Below, piece after piece: positions 14,546 through 22,277 of a stretch of DNA of 42,162 bases. The notes below the pieces were generated by a model that ran no database searches, had not been told where the DNA came from, and worked only from the letters and a program-made list of their open reading frames with translations. The stretch lies in the NCBI GenBank assembly GCA_035707105.1, contig DASSUI010000038.1, forward strand, positions 1-42,162, written 5' to 3'. Each line of letters starts with the position of its first letter. Position 1 is the stretch's first letter. The DNA is from JACDAN01 sp035707105 (GTDB taxonomy: Bacteria > Actinomycetota > Thermoleophilia > Gaiellales > Gaiellaceae). The position numbers were made by a program, and so were the translations under genes.

Positions 14546-15481
14546 ATGCGCCTCCGAGTCTGGGTCGCGCTCGGGACGATCTACGTCGTCTGGGGCTCCA
14601 CGTTCCTCGCGATCGCCGTCGCCGTCCGCGATGTTCCGCCGTTCCTCTCGATGGCGATCCGCCACCTCACGGCGGGCGCGCTCGTGCTCGCCTGGGTGCT
14701 GGTGCGGCGGCGCGACCACGAGCCGCTCGGCTGGAAGCAGTGGCGGGCCGCGTTCGTCTTCGGCGGCGGCCTCTTCCTGCTCGGCCACGGGCTGCTCGCG
14801 TGGGCGCAGCAGGACGTGCCGTCCGGGATCGCGGCGTTGCTCGTCGGCACGATTCCGCTCTGGTTCGCCATCCTCGCGTGGATGTTCCTCGGGGAGCGGA
14901 TGGGCTGGCGGGCGTTCGCCGGGCTCGTCCTCGGCTTCGCCGGGCTCGCGCTGCTCGTCGACCCGACCGGCGAGGAGGGCGCGAAGCCGATCGGCGCGCT
15001 CGCCATCGTCATCGGCGCCCTCGCGTGGTCCGCCGCGTCGATCTACTCGCAGCGGTCGGCCCTCCCGAAGGACACTCTGCTCGGGGCGGGCATGGGGATG
15101 CTCGCCGGCGGCACGCTCCTTTCCGCCGTCAGCCTCGCGCGGGGCGAGTGGAACGACGCGACCTTCTCGACGGACGCGCTGCTCGCAATCGGCTACATGG
15201 TCGTCATCGGCTCGCTCGTCGGCTTCAGCGCGTACGTCTGGCTGCTGAAGACGGTCCCGGCCTCCACCGTGTCCACCTACGCGTACGTGAACCCGGTGAT
15301 CGCGGTCCTGCTCGGGTGGGCGTTCAACGACGAAATCATCACCGTCCGGACGCTGCTCGCAGGCGCGGCGATCGTCGTCGGCGTCGCGCTGATGGTGAGC
15401 CGCAGCACCGAGAAGGCGGCGAAGCCTGCGCATGACCTCGAACGGGACCCCGAGCCGGGACTAAGCTCGGCGCGTGGCTGA
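14546..15481 (+). CDS. EamA/DMT-family transporter
   Basis: A 311-residue protein with ten predicted helices in two EamA repeats. The first begins VWGSTFLAIAVAVRDVPP; the second (about residue 150 on) has ALAWSAASIYSQRSALP and ends near YAYVNPVIAVLLGW, all typical of DMT metabolite or drug exporters. Substrate unknown. Its stop overlaps the next gene by 8 nt. It is divergent from the coiled-coil gene with about 50 bp between starts, which carry TACTACT and TACGTT -10-like elements. Confidence 0.87.
   Translation: MRLRVWVALGTIYVVWGSTFLAIAVAVRDVPPFLSMAIRHLTAGALVLAWVLVRRRDHEPLGWKQWRAAFVFGGGLFLLGHGLLAWAQQDVPSGIAALLVGTIPLWFAILAWMFLGERMGWRAFAGLVLGFAGLALLVDPTGEEGAKPIGALAIVIGALAWSAASIYSQRSALPKDTLLGAGMGMLAGGTLLSAVSLARGEWNDATFSTDALLAIGYMVVIGSLVGFSAYVWLLKTVPASTVSTYAYVNPVIAVLLGWAFNDEIITVRTLLAGAAIVVGVALMVSRSTEKAAKPAHDLERDPEPGLSSARG
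15462..15467 (+). promoter_or_regulatory. -10-like box inside the end of the EamA gene
   Basis: TAAGCT ends 6 nt before the GTG at 15474. It could give the cyclic-nucleotide-domain gene a leaderless transcript independent of the upstream transporter. Confidence 0.45.
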
Positions 15482-15893
15482 AGTCCAGGACGTCCTCGCC
15501 CGCCTCTCGCTCTTCGCCGACCTTCCGCCCGCGCAGCTCGAGGCGATCGCCCACCGGTTCGACGAGGAGGTCTTCCCCGAGGGGGAGCGCGTCCTGCGCA
15601 AGAACCTGAAGGGCTCCGGGCTCTTCGTGATCCTCGACGGGGAGGCCGCCGTCCGGATCGGTGACCAGGAAGTGACGCGCTTCGGGCCGGGCGACTTCTT
15701 CGGCGAGATCTCGCTCCTGACGAGCGAGACGCCGAACGCAGACATCGTCGCGCTCTCGATGCTCCGCTGCCTCGTGGTGCCCGGCCCCGAGTTCGAGCCG
15801 TTTCTCCTCGAGTATCCGCGCGTCCTCTTCCGCATCCTCCAGGCGGAGGCGCGACGGCTTCGCGACACGACGTCGTGGAGGATCGGCTCCTGA
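15474..15893 (+). CDS. Stand-alone cyclic-nucleotide-binding-fold protein
   Basis: A 139-residue protein made of one cNMP-binding beta-roll and a C-terminal helix; no HTH or other output domain. LFADLPPAQLEAIA and FVILDGEAAV are canonical, and the phosphate-binding cassette FGEISLL is at 76-82. The Arg that normally contacts the cyclic phosphate (pRxA motif) is replaced: the sequence reads ETPNAD at 85-90. Binding of cAMP/cGMP is therefore doubtful. It overlaps the flavoprotein gene by 19 nt, so the two products probably work together; related domains occur fused to thioredoxin-reductase-like flavoproteins. Confidence 0.82.
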   Translation: MAEVQDVLARLSLFADLPPAQLEAIAHRFDEEVFPEGERVLRKNLKGSGLFVILDGEAAVRIGDQEVTRFGPGDFFGEISLLTSETPNADIVALSMLRCLVVPGPEFEPFLLEYPRVLFRILQAEARRLRDTTSWRIGS

Positions 15894-17380
15894 GCCCGTT
15901 CCCGCCGGGCGAGTACGACGTGGTCGTCGTCGGCACCGGGCCGGCCGGTCTGCAGACGAGCTACTGCCTGACGAGGGCCGGCGTCCCGCACGCCGTGCTC
16001 TCCGCCGACGACGCGCCAGGTGGCATGTTCCGCCGCTTCCCGGTGTTCGAGCGCCTCATCAGCTGGACGAAGCCGGATGCGCCGTTCGAGCGGGAGACCC
16101 GCGAGTACGAGTCCTACGACCACAACAGCCTCGTGGCCGAGGAGCCTGAGCTGCGAGGGCTCGTCGCACGCCACATGGACCGCAGCTTCGACGTGCCCTC
16201 CCGGGCGGAGATGGAGGCCGCGCTCGTCGAGTTCGCCGAGCGGGCCGAGATCCGGGCGCGGTACGGCTGCCGCTGGACGGGGACGAGGCGCGAGGACGAC
16301 GGCTTCGTGCTCGAGACGACGGACGGGGAGTACCGATGCCGCATGGCCGTCTTCGCGATCGGGATGACCGAGCCATGGTCGCCGCCCGTCGACGGCGGTG
16401 AGCACGCGACCCACTACGTGGACACCGGCACGGCCGAGTCGTACCGCGACAGGCGGGTCGTGATCATCGGGAAGCGAAACTCGGGGTTCGAGCTCGCCTA
16501 CGGCCTGCTTCCGTGGGCGCGGGAGCTCACGCTCGTCTCGCCCCGGCCCGTGGACATCTCCGTCCTCGCGCACTCCCCGCTGCGTGTCCGGTACCTCCAG
16601 CCGTACGAGGAGTACGTACGGGGAAGCGCCGGCATCTACGTCGTGGACGCCGCGATCGCGGGCATCGAGCGGAGGACGGACGAGCTGCGCGTCGTCGCCG
16701 ACGGGACGACGTGGGACGGGCGGCTGTCGTTCGCGGCCGACGAGGTCATCCTCGCGACGGGCTTCAGGGCGCCGCTCGGCGACCTCCGGGAGCTCGGGGT
16801 GATCACGGTCATCAACGACCGCGTCCCGGCGCTGACGCGATTCTGGGAAAGCGTCTCGGTGCCGGGCATCTTCTTCGCCGGGAACATCACGATCGCGTCG
16901 CGCGGGCTGCAGAAGGACGGGCTGGCGCCGACCTCGTCGTCGGTCAACGGGTTTCGCTACAACGCGCGGGTCCTCGCCCGGCACATCGCCGAGCGGCTGG
17001 GCGTGGAGCAGCCGCGCCCGACGCTCGCGGCCGGCGAGGTCGTCCCGCTGCTCGCGGACGAGCTCGCGCACGGGCCGGAGATTTCGATCCAGAAGGGCTA
17101 CCTGGCGCGCGTCGTGTCCGTCGACGCCGCGGCGGGGATCCGCGACGAGGGCATCCTGCCGCTCGAGGACTTCGTCGACGGTGCGACCGGGCCGGACGCC
17201 GTTGCCGTCGCGATCGAGCAGGGCGCAGACGGCGCGATCTACCCGGGGATCTTCGTGCGCCGCGGCGGTGAGGTCGACGAGCGCGAGCTCGACCCACATC
17301 CGGTGCGCGCGTTCGGCGGCGCCGCGTACCGGCGGGAGCTCGAGCTCCTGCTCCGGCCGCTGCTCGGCGCCGCCGCCTGA
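15875..17380 (+). CDS. FAD-dependent pyridine nucleotide oxidoreductase
   Basis: A 501-residue two-dinucleotide-binding-domain flavoprotein. The FAD Rossmann motif GTGPAG is at 20-25, a second NAD(P) fold starts at VVIIGKRNSG (about 194), and ATGF in the middle plus FFAGN toward the C-terminus match the family. There is no CxxC pair, so it is not a thioredoxin reductase proper; it resembles flavin monooxygenase/YpdA-like proteins. The last ~110 residues form an extra domain of unknown role. GTG at 15875 overlaps the cNMP-domain gene by 19 nt; a functional pair is inferred. The substrate is unknown. Confidence 0.82.
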   Translation: MEDRLLSPFPPGEYDVVVVGTGPAGLQTSYCLTRAGVPHAVLSADDAPGGMFRRFPVFERLISWTKPDAPFERETREYESYDHNSLVAEEPELRGLVARHMDRSFDVPSRAEMEAALVEFAERAEIRARYGCRWTGTRREDDGFVLETTDGEYRCRMAVFAIGMTEPWSPPVDGGEHATHYVDTGTAESYRDRRVVIIGKRNSGFELAYGLLPWARELTLVSPRPVDISVLAHSPLRVRYLQPYEEYVRGSAGIYVVDAAIAGIERRTDELRVVADGTTWDGRLSFAADEVILATGFRAPLGDLRELGVITVINDRVPALTRFWESVSVPGIFFAGNITIASRGLQKDGLAPTSSSVNGFRYNARVLARHIAERLGVEQPRPTLAAGEVVPLLADELAHGPEISIQKGYLARVVSVDAAAGIRDEGILPLEDFVDGATGPDAVAVAIEQGADGAIYPGIFVRRGGEVDERELDPHPVRAFGGAAYRRELELLLRPLLGAAA

Positions 17381-17387
17381 ACCCTGA

Positions 17388-17402
17388 GTAACACCGTGTT
17401 AC
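17388..17402. promoter_or_regulatory. Perfect AT-containing palindrome in a convergent gap
   Basis: GTAACACCGTGTTAC is a perfect 7-1-7 inverted repeat, 8 nt after the flavoprotein stop and 28 nt before the DUF7218-like stop. As RNA it makes a poor hairpin (5 bp with a 5-nt loop), so it looks more like a protein-binding site or a weak terminator. No gene start is near. A few such palindromes are expected by chance in 42 kb. Confidence 0.35.
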
Positions 17403-17429
17403 AAGCCCACCGGGCGGCTCGCGACGCGG

Positions 17430-17666
17430 CTAGCGCTTCCGGGCCGTCGCCTTGCCGCCCTTGCGGCCGGCGGCCTTCTTCTGCGCGGTCGTCCCACCCT
17501 GCTTGGAGCTCGAGCGGGAGTTGGATCCGGAGCCGGACTTCTTCCCGCCGCGGCTCGACGCGCCGGGCGAGTTCGCGATCTTCGCGGCCCGCTCCTTCGA
17601 CATCCCCTTCTCCTTGAGCTTCTCGTACTGCTTCTCGTTCTTGACGTTGGCGCTCTTGCTCGGCAT
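17430..17666 (-). CDS. DUF7218-like small basic protein
   Basis: A 78-residue protein. The first 38 residues (KNEKQYEKLKEKGMSKERAA KIANSP, with a break only for display) match a family of small proteins annotated DUF7218 or Rho-termination-factor-like. The rest is low-complexity Gly/Ser/Lys/Arg with AxxKKAAGRKGGKATA, suggesting DNA or RNA binding. A strong AAGGAGGA Shine-Dalgarno precedes the ATG, implying high expression. The role is unknown; nucleoid association is an inference. Confidence 0.8.
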   Translation of the reverse strand: MPSKSANVKNEKQYEKLKEKGMSKERAAKIANSPGASSRGGKKSGSGSNSRSSSKQGGTTAQKKAAGRKGGKATARKR

Positions 17667-17737
17667 TGAGGGATTCCTCCTTCCTCGGACGGTAACCCCT
17701 GCTCTTTCCGGGGTTTTCGAAGGCGAAACGCCCGCGG

Positions 17738-18097
17738 CTATCGCGTGATCGTCGCGAGGTACGCGAGAACGTCGTTCAGGTCCTGACCGGAGACCAGGTC
17801 CGCGGGCATGACGCCGCGGCCGTTCTCGATCGTCGCCCGGGCGACGTCGCTCGAGACTCCGCTGGCGGCGAGCGTCGGGCCTACCCCGCCGCCCGTTCCG
17901 CCGTCGCCGTGGCAGCCGGCGCAGGTGTCCGCGAAGAGCTCCTCGCCGCGGGCCGCGTCGCCCGCGACCGGCCCGCCGACCGGGGCCGAGGCGGCGTCGT
18001 CCTTCGCGGGATGCGCCTCGGCGAGGGCGAAAACGCCCGCGGGGATGACGGCGAGGAGGATCGCCGGCACGACGAGAAGCCGGACGCGCCTCGACAT
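17738..18097 (-). CDS. Membrane-anchored class I cytochrome c
   Basis: About 119 residues: an N-terminal hydrophobic anchor/signal (MSRRVRLLVVPAILLAVIPA), then a small cytochrome c domain. CAGCH is the covalent heme site and GVMPADL supplies the likely axial Met. It acts outside the membrane as an electron carrier. ATG at 18097 is preferred over one at 18124: TACGAT ends 6 nt upstream. Divergent from a heme-type membrane protein with overlapping promoters, suggesting a shared electron-transfer role. Confidence 0.85.
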   Translation of the reverse strand: MSRRVRLLVVPAILLAVIPAGVFALAEAHPAKDDAASAPVGGPVAGDAARGEELFADTCAGCHGDGGTGGGVGPTLAASGVSSDVARATIENGRGVMPADLVSGQDLNDVLAYLATITR

Positions 18098-18103
18098 GTG
18101 GCG

Positions 18104-18116
18104 ATCGTAATAAGGT
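18104..18116. promoter_or_regulatory. Back-to-back -10 boxes of the divergent cytochrome pair
   Basis: On the minus strand TACGAT (18104-18109) ends 6 nt before the ATG at 18097. On the plus strand TAAGGT (18111-18116) ends 6 nt before the ATG at 18123. Both genes would be leaderless, with a shared 13-bp core. Confidence 0.5.
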
Positions 18117-18122
18117 CGCCGC

Positions 18123-18593
18123 ATGCTCGCGAGCGTCGAGTCGACCTACACCGACCTCGTCACCTCGGTGTTCTCGACCCCGATCGCGTTCAAGGCATGG
18201 TTCGCGAGCGCGGCCGCCGTGCTCGCCGTCGTCCAGGTGCTGACGGGCGCCCGTATCTTCGGGAAGCTCTCGGGACTCGTCCGGATCCCGCCGCCGCGGG
18301 TGAACCGGATCCACCGCTGGTCCGGGCGCCTCGCCGTCCTCGCCACGATCCCCGTCGCCTTCCACTGCATCTTCCTCCTCGGCTTCCAGACGACGGACGC
18401 CCGCGTCTTCGCGCACTCCCTGCTCGGGACGTTCGTCTACGGGCTCGTGGCGGTGAAGGTCTGGTACGTCCGCGACCGCGACCACCCGCGGTGGCTCGTG
18501 CCCGTCGCGGGGGCGACCGTCTTCACCGTGCTCGTCGCGCTCTGGAGCACGTCGAGCCTCTGGTACTTCACCGAAGTGCGCTTCGGCTTCTAG
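18123..18593 (+). CDS. DUF6529-like, putative heme-type membrane protein
   Basis: A 156-residue protein with four predicted membrane helices. His residues in RIHRWSGRL, AFHCIFLL and FAHSLLGT are placed like heme b ligands in cytochrome b561/ferric-reductase-like bundles. It resembles the family annotated DUF6529 in actinobacteria; heme binding is inferred from the His pattern only. It is divergently transcribed from the cytochrome c with nearly touching starts. Its TAG overlaps the TAG of the convergent SGNH gene in one CTAG. Confidence 0.72.
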   Translation: MLASVESTYTDLVTSVFSTPIAFKAWFASAAAVLAVVQVLTGARIFGKLSGLVRIPPPRVNRIHRWSGRLAVLATIPVAFHCIFLLGFQTTDARVFAHSLLGTFVYGLVAVKVWYVRDRDHPRWLVPVAGATVFTVLVALWSTSSLWYFTEVRFGF

Positions 18594-19366
18594 GCCCGGC
18601 CGCAGCGGCGGGCGCGCGGCACCCGGCGCCCGAGCGCCGTCGCCGCCGACCACTGCAGGAGCCGGGCGGCTCGCGGACGCACGCCGGGCGGCGGAGCCAG
18701 GCCGATCAGCGGGGCGTGGAAGAGGCGGCCGTAGACGGCGAGCGCCGCCGTGTACGTGCCGAGGGCGCTCGGGTGGAAGCCGTCCGGCCCGTAGAGCGCG
18801 ACGGGCTCGCAGCTCCAGGCGACACGCCAGGCGTCGCCGCCGGGAAGGAGCTCGGCGCGGGCCGCTGCGGCCGCGCGCCGGTACGAGCCGATCACGTCGC
18901 GCAACGCGCTGCGGCGGTACGACTCCGGCCAGACCGTGAGGAGGGCGGGACGGACGCCGCGAGCGCGCGCCTCGTCCGCCCACCGGATCGCCCACGCGCG
19001 CAGGCTTGTCTGGCTCTCGGGGAGCGCCGACGGCCCCTGCTGCATCACGATCGCGTCCCACCGGCCGCCGGCCAGCGCGGCACGCGCCTCCCCCGAGTTC
19101 CAGTGGTCTTCGAGCGCGTATCCGCCCGGCGCGATCGTCCGGTACTCGAGCCGGCGCCCCGCCCGGCTCGCGATCCCGGCGACCACGGCCGGGAGGTCGT
19201 TGGTCGCCGTGAGGCTGTTGCCGATGAAGAGGACCCGAAGCTCGCGCGGCGGCCCGGCGGCGGCGCCCCCGCCGAGAACGAGAACGGCGAACGAGGCGAT
19301 CGCCGCGGCTGCGACTACTTTCCGTACTTTGCCGAACCGGGAACGGGCGGCGCTCCCGATGTGCAC
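18590..19366 (-). CDS. Secreted SGNH/GDSL-type hydrolase
   Basis: About 258 residues with a signal peptide (ca 1-38). Block I is FIGNSLTATND with the nucleophile Ser; the C-terminal DGFHPS supplies the catalytic Asp/His. WDAIVMQQGPSA resembles the central block of the family. It is an extracellular esterase, lipase or carbohydrate deacetylase-type enzyme; the substrate is unknown. GTG at 19366 gives a good signal peptide; the open frame continues upstream across the divergent gene. The C-terminal ~40 residues are Arg/Ala-rich. Confidence 0.78.
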   Translation of the reverse strand: MHIGSAARSRFGKVRKVVAAAAIASFAVLVLGGGAAAGPPRELRVLFIGNSLTATNDLPAVVAGIASRAGRRLEYRTIAPGGYALEDHWNSGEARAALAGGRWDAIVMQQGPSALPESQTSLRAWAIRWADEARARGVRPALLTVWPESYRRSALRDVIGSYRRAAAAARAELLPGGDAWRVAWSCEPVALYGPDGFHPSALGTYTAALAVYGRLFHAPLIGLAPPPGVRPRAARLLQWSAATALGRRVPRARRCGRA

Positions 19367-19393
19367 TCGACGGCCTCGCGGCACGCTGCCGTC

Positions 19394-19855
19394 ATGGATC
19401 TCGCGCACCGCCTTCACCTCCCGCTCAGACGCACGCGCGACCGTCCGGTTGGGGACCCGGCGCGGCGGCCCTGGCTGATCGCGTGGCTCGGCGGCCCCGT
19501 GATCGGCATCGTGAACGGAGCCGTTCGCGAGCTCGTCTACAAGGACGAGATCGGTGAGTTCACGGCGCGGCAGATCTCCGGCGGCTCTGCCGTCATCCTC
19601 TTCACGCTCTACTTCTGGCTGCTGCAGCGCCGGTGGCCGCTCCGGTCGACGCGGTCGGCGCTCGAGGTCGGCGCCGTGTGGGTCGCGCTCACGGTCCTCT
19701 TCGAGTTCGGCTTCGGCCGCTACGTCGAGGGCAACTCGTGGGACGAGCTCTTCGACGCCTACAACGTCGCGGAGGGCAACCTGTGGCTGCTCGTCCTCCT
19801 CTGGCTCGGCGTCGGCCCCGCGGTCGTCCGGCGGCTCTCGTCGCCCAGCCGCTGA
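19394..19855 (+). CDS. Membrane protein of unknown function
   Basis: A 153-residue protein with about four membrane helices (WLIAWLGGPVIGIVNGAVRE, the ISGGSAVILFTLYFWLL, VGAVWVALTVLFEFGF and LWLLVLLWLGVGPAVV regions). The charged loop GRYVEGNSWDELFDAYNVAEGN precedes the last helix. I do not recognise a named family. The ATG at 19394 lies 27 nt from the divergent SGNH start; CACGCT ends 6 nt before it. It stops 1 nt before the convergent DrrB-like permease stop. Confidence 0.72.
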   Translation: MDLAHRLHLPLRRTRDRPVGDPARRPWLIAWLGGPVIGIVNGAVRELVYKDEIGEFTARQISGGSAVILFTLYFWLLQRRWPLRSTRSALEVGAVWVALTVLFEFGFGRYVEGNSWDELFDAYNVAEGNLWLLVLLWLGVGPAVVRRLSSPSR

Positions 19856-19856
19856 G

Positions 19857-20630
19857 TCAGCGTCCGACGGCGCGGCGGTAGCGCCACACCGAGAGGACGC
19901 TGAACACCGCGATGATCGCGAACGACCACGCGACGGCAAGCCAGATGTCGTTCCCCGCCGGCGTCCCGACGAAGAGCGCGCGGGCTGCGTTCACCATCGC
20001 CGTGAACGGGTTGTGCTCCGCGATCGGCTGCAGCCAACTCGGCATGGTCTCCGGCGGCACGAACGCCGAAGAGATGAACGTCAGGGGGAACAGGATCGTG
20101 AAGCCGTAGGCGTTCGACGCCTCGGGCGACGAGGACGAGAGCCCGATGAAGGCGAAGACCCACGAAAACGCGTACCCGATGAGGAGCAGCAGCGCCAACC
20201 CGGCGACGATCTCCTCCGGGCTCGCGTCGAAGCGGAAGCCGGCCGCGATGCCCACCGCGAACATGATCACGAGCTGAATCACGTTCGTGCCGACGTCGGC
20301 GAGGATCCGTCCGGAGATGACCGCCGGGCCCCACATCGGGAGCGACCGGAAGCGGTCGATCAGCCCCTTCTTGAGATCCTCGGCCAGCCCCAGTGCGGTG
20401 ACGAAGCCTCCGAACACCATCGACTGCACGATGATCCCCGGAATCAAGAAGTCGACGTAGTCGAGCGGGCCGGTGTCGATCGCGCCCCCGAAGACGTAGA
20501 CGAAGAGCAGGACGAACATGACGGGCTGGATCGTGAAGCCGACGAGTAGGTCCGGCTGTCGCGGAATACGCTTGAGGCTGCGCTTCGCGAGCACGACCGT
20601 GTCCGAGAGCACGTACGGGAGCGCGTTCAC
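19857..20630 (-). CDS. ABC-2 permease, DrrB-like
   Basis: A 257-residue ABC-2 type membrane subunit with six predicted helices. The N-terminal VLAKRSLKRIPRQPD amphipathic segment and the TFISSAFVPPETMPSWLQPIAEHNPFT motif are typical of daunorubicin-resistance DrrB permeases. It partners the ATPase encoded just upstream (4-nt ATGA overlap). Last gene of an operon with sensor kinase and response regulator. The exported compound is unknown. Confidence 0.9.
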   Translation of the reverse strand: MNALPYVLSDTVVLAKRSLKRIPRQPDLLVGFTIQPVMFVLLFVYVFGGAIDTGPLDYVDFLIPGIIVQSMVFGGFVTALGLAEDLKKGLIDRFRSLPMWGPAVISGRILADVGTNVIQLVIMFAVGIAAGFRFDASPEEIVAGLALLLLIGYAFSWVFAFIGLSSSSPEASNAYGFTILFPLTFISSAFVPPETMPSWLQPIAEHNPFTAMVNAARALFVGTPAGNDIWLAVAWSFAIIAVFSVLSVWRYRRAVGR

Positions 20631-21586
20631 GCAGCCGCCTCCTCCTCGTCCGCCTCGGCGGCGTGTCCCGTCAGCGCCAGGAAGACGTCGTCAAGCGTCG
20701 GCGTCCGGACGGCCACGTCGTCGATTGCGATCCCCGCGTCGTCCAAGCGCCGGACCGCGTCGGCGATCGTCCCGCGGCGCTCCGCGACCGGAACGCTGAT
20801 CGAACCGTCCTGGACGAACGGCTCCTCGCTGGCGATCGGCGCGAGTGCGGCGACCGCAGCGTGGCTGCGCTGTCCGTCACAGAGGTGGATCTCCAAACGG
20901 TCGCCGCCGACACGTGCCTTCAGCTCGTCCGGCGTGCCCTCGGCGATCACGAGTCCCTGGTCGATCACGGCGATCCGGTCGGCGAGCCGGTCCGCCTCGT
21001 CCAGGTACTGCGTCGTGAGCAGGACGGTCGTCCCGCCGGCGACGAGGGCGTCCATCGCCTCCCACAGGCCGATCCGGCTCCGGATGTCGAGGCCCGTCGT
21101 CGGCTCGTCGAGGAAGAGGACGGGAGGCCGGGCGACGAGCGCCGCGGCCAGGTCCAGCCGGCGGCGCATTCCCCCCGAGAAGGTCCGCACGAGCCTGCCT
21201 CCCGCCTCGGCGAGGTCGAAATCGGCGAGGAGCTCGTCCGCACGCGCACGCGCGGCGCGGCGGCCGAGATGGTAGAGCCGGCCGACCATCTCGAGGTTCT
21301 CGAAGCCGGTGAGGTTCTCGTCGACGGCGGCGTACTGCCCGGCGAGGCCGATGTGCTGCCGCACCTTCGCGGCGTCCGAGACCACGTCGAAGCCCGCCAC
21401 GCGCGCCGTCCCGAGGTCCGGGTAGAGCAGCGTCGTGAGGATCCGGACTGCCGTGGTCTTGCCGGCGCCGTTCGGTCCCAGCAGGCCGAAGACGCTCCCG
21501 GCGCCGACGCGGAGGTCGATACCGCGCAGGGCCTTCACCTTGCCGTAGCTCTTCTGGAGCCCGTGGGTCTCGACGGCTGGTTCCAT
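20627..21586 (-). CDS. ABC transporter ATPase, DrrA-like
   Basis: A 319-residue ATPase. Walker A GPNGAGKT is at 37-44, the signature SGGMRRRLDLA near 139, Walker B VLFLDEPTTGLD follows, and a C-terminal ~90-residue DrrA-type domain ends in TLDDVFLALTG. It powers drug or lipid export with the DrrB-like permease. It lies 10 nt after the response regulator. TAAGGT ends 7 nt before its ATG and overlaps the regulator's TAA, so it may also be transcribed alone. Confidence 0.92.
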   Translation of the reverse strand: MEPAVETHGLQKSYGKVKALRGIDLRVGAGSVFGLLGPNGAGKTTAVRILTTLLYPDLGTARVAGFDVVSDAAKVRQHIGLAGQYAAVDENLTGFENLEMVGRLYHLGRRAARARADELLADFDLAEAGGRLVRTFSGGMRRRLDLAAALVARPPVLFLDEPTTGLDIRSRIGLWEAMDALVAGGTTVLLTTQYLDEADRLADRIAVIDQGLVIAEGTPDELKARVGGDRLEIHLCDGQRSHAAVAALAPIASEEPFVQDGSISVPVAERRGTIADAVRRLDDAGIAIDDVAVRTPTLDDVFLALTGHAAEADEEEAAA

Positions 21587-21593
21587 CCGCTCG

Positions 21594-21599
21594 ACCTTA
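21594..21599 (-). promoter_or_regulatory. -10-like box before drrA, overlapping a stop codon
   Basis: On the minus strand TAAGGT ends 7 nt before the drrA-like ATG at 21586; its first three bases are the TAA stop of the response regulator. AAGG could alternatively act as a Shine-Dalgarno. Confidence 0.4.
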
Positions 21600-22277
21600 C
21601 CGGCGCCCGTCCGCCGCCCCGCCCGGCCGCGTGAGCCCGTTCTCGTACGCGAAGATCACCGCCTGGACGCGGTCGCGGAGACCCAGCTTCATGAGGATCC
21701 GCTTCACGTGTGTCTTGACGGTCGACTCCTCGATTACGAACGCCTCGGCAATCTCGCGGTTCGAAAGCCCTCTGGCGACCGACTCCAGCACCTCCGTCTC
21801 CCGTGGGGTAAGCCGGCTCAGGCGCCGGCTCGCAACGAGGGGTGACGGCTGCGTGGCCATCCGGTCGATGACGCGCCGGGTGACCGACGGCGAGAGCAGC
21901 GAGTCGCCGTCGGCGACGGTGTGGATCGCGCGCATCAGCTCCTCCGGCTTGGTGCGCTTGAGCAGGAACCCGGACGCTCCGGCGCTGAGCGCGTCGAAGA
22001 TGTAGTCGTCCTGCTCGAACGTCGTCAGTACCACGATCTTCAGCTCGGGCGAGGTGGCGAGGATCTCGCGGGTGGCGGCGATGCCGTCCATGCCCGGCAT
22101 CCGGATGTCCATCAGCACGACATCGGGCCGAAGCCGCCTGATCTCTTCGATAGCGGCCCGGCCGTCGCTCGCCTCGCCGACGACGCTGATCGTCTCGTCG
22201 CTCGAGAGCACCGAACGGAGGCCTGCCCGCATCAGGTCGTCGTCGTCGACGAGCAGGACGCTGACATCTGTGCTCAC
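21597..22277 (-). CDS. NarL/LuxR-type response regulator
   Basis: A 226-residue regulator with a receiver domain (phospho-acceptor Asp57 in VVLMDIRMPGMDG, acidic DDDD near the N-terminus) and a C-terminal LuxR-type HTH (RLTPRETEVLESVARGLSNR to STVKTHVKRILMKLG). GTG at 22277 overlaps the kinase stop (GTGA). It is expected to control the DrrAB exporter downstream and perhaps the divergent MMPL gene. Targets are inferred from position. Confidence 0.92.
   Translation of the reverse strand: MSTDVSVLLVDDDDLMRAGLRSVLSSDETISVVGEASDGRAAIEEIRRLRPDVVLMDIRMPGMDGIAATREILATSPELKIVVLTTFEQDDYIFDALSAGASGFLLKRTKPEELMRAIHTVADGDSLLSPSVTRRVIDRMATQPSPLVASRRLSRLTPRETEVLESVARGLSNREIAEAFVIEESTVKTHVKRILMKLGLRDRVQAVIFAYENGLTRPGGAADGRR

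Noticed and set aside
17738..18124. Cytochrome c start at 18124
   Set aside because: Would overlap the divergent start inside GCATGC; the ATG at 18097 gives a normal signal and fits the -10 box.
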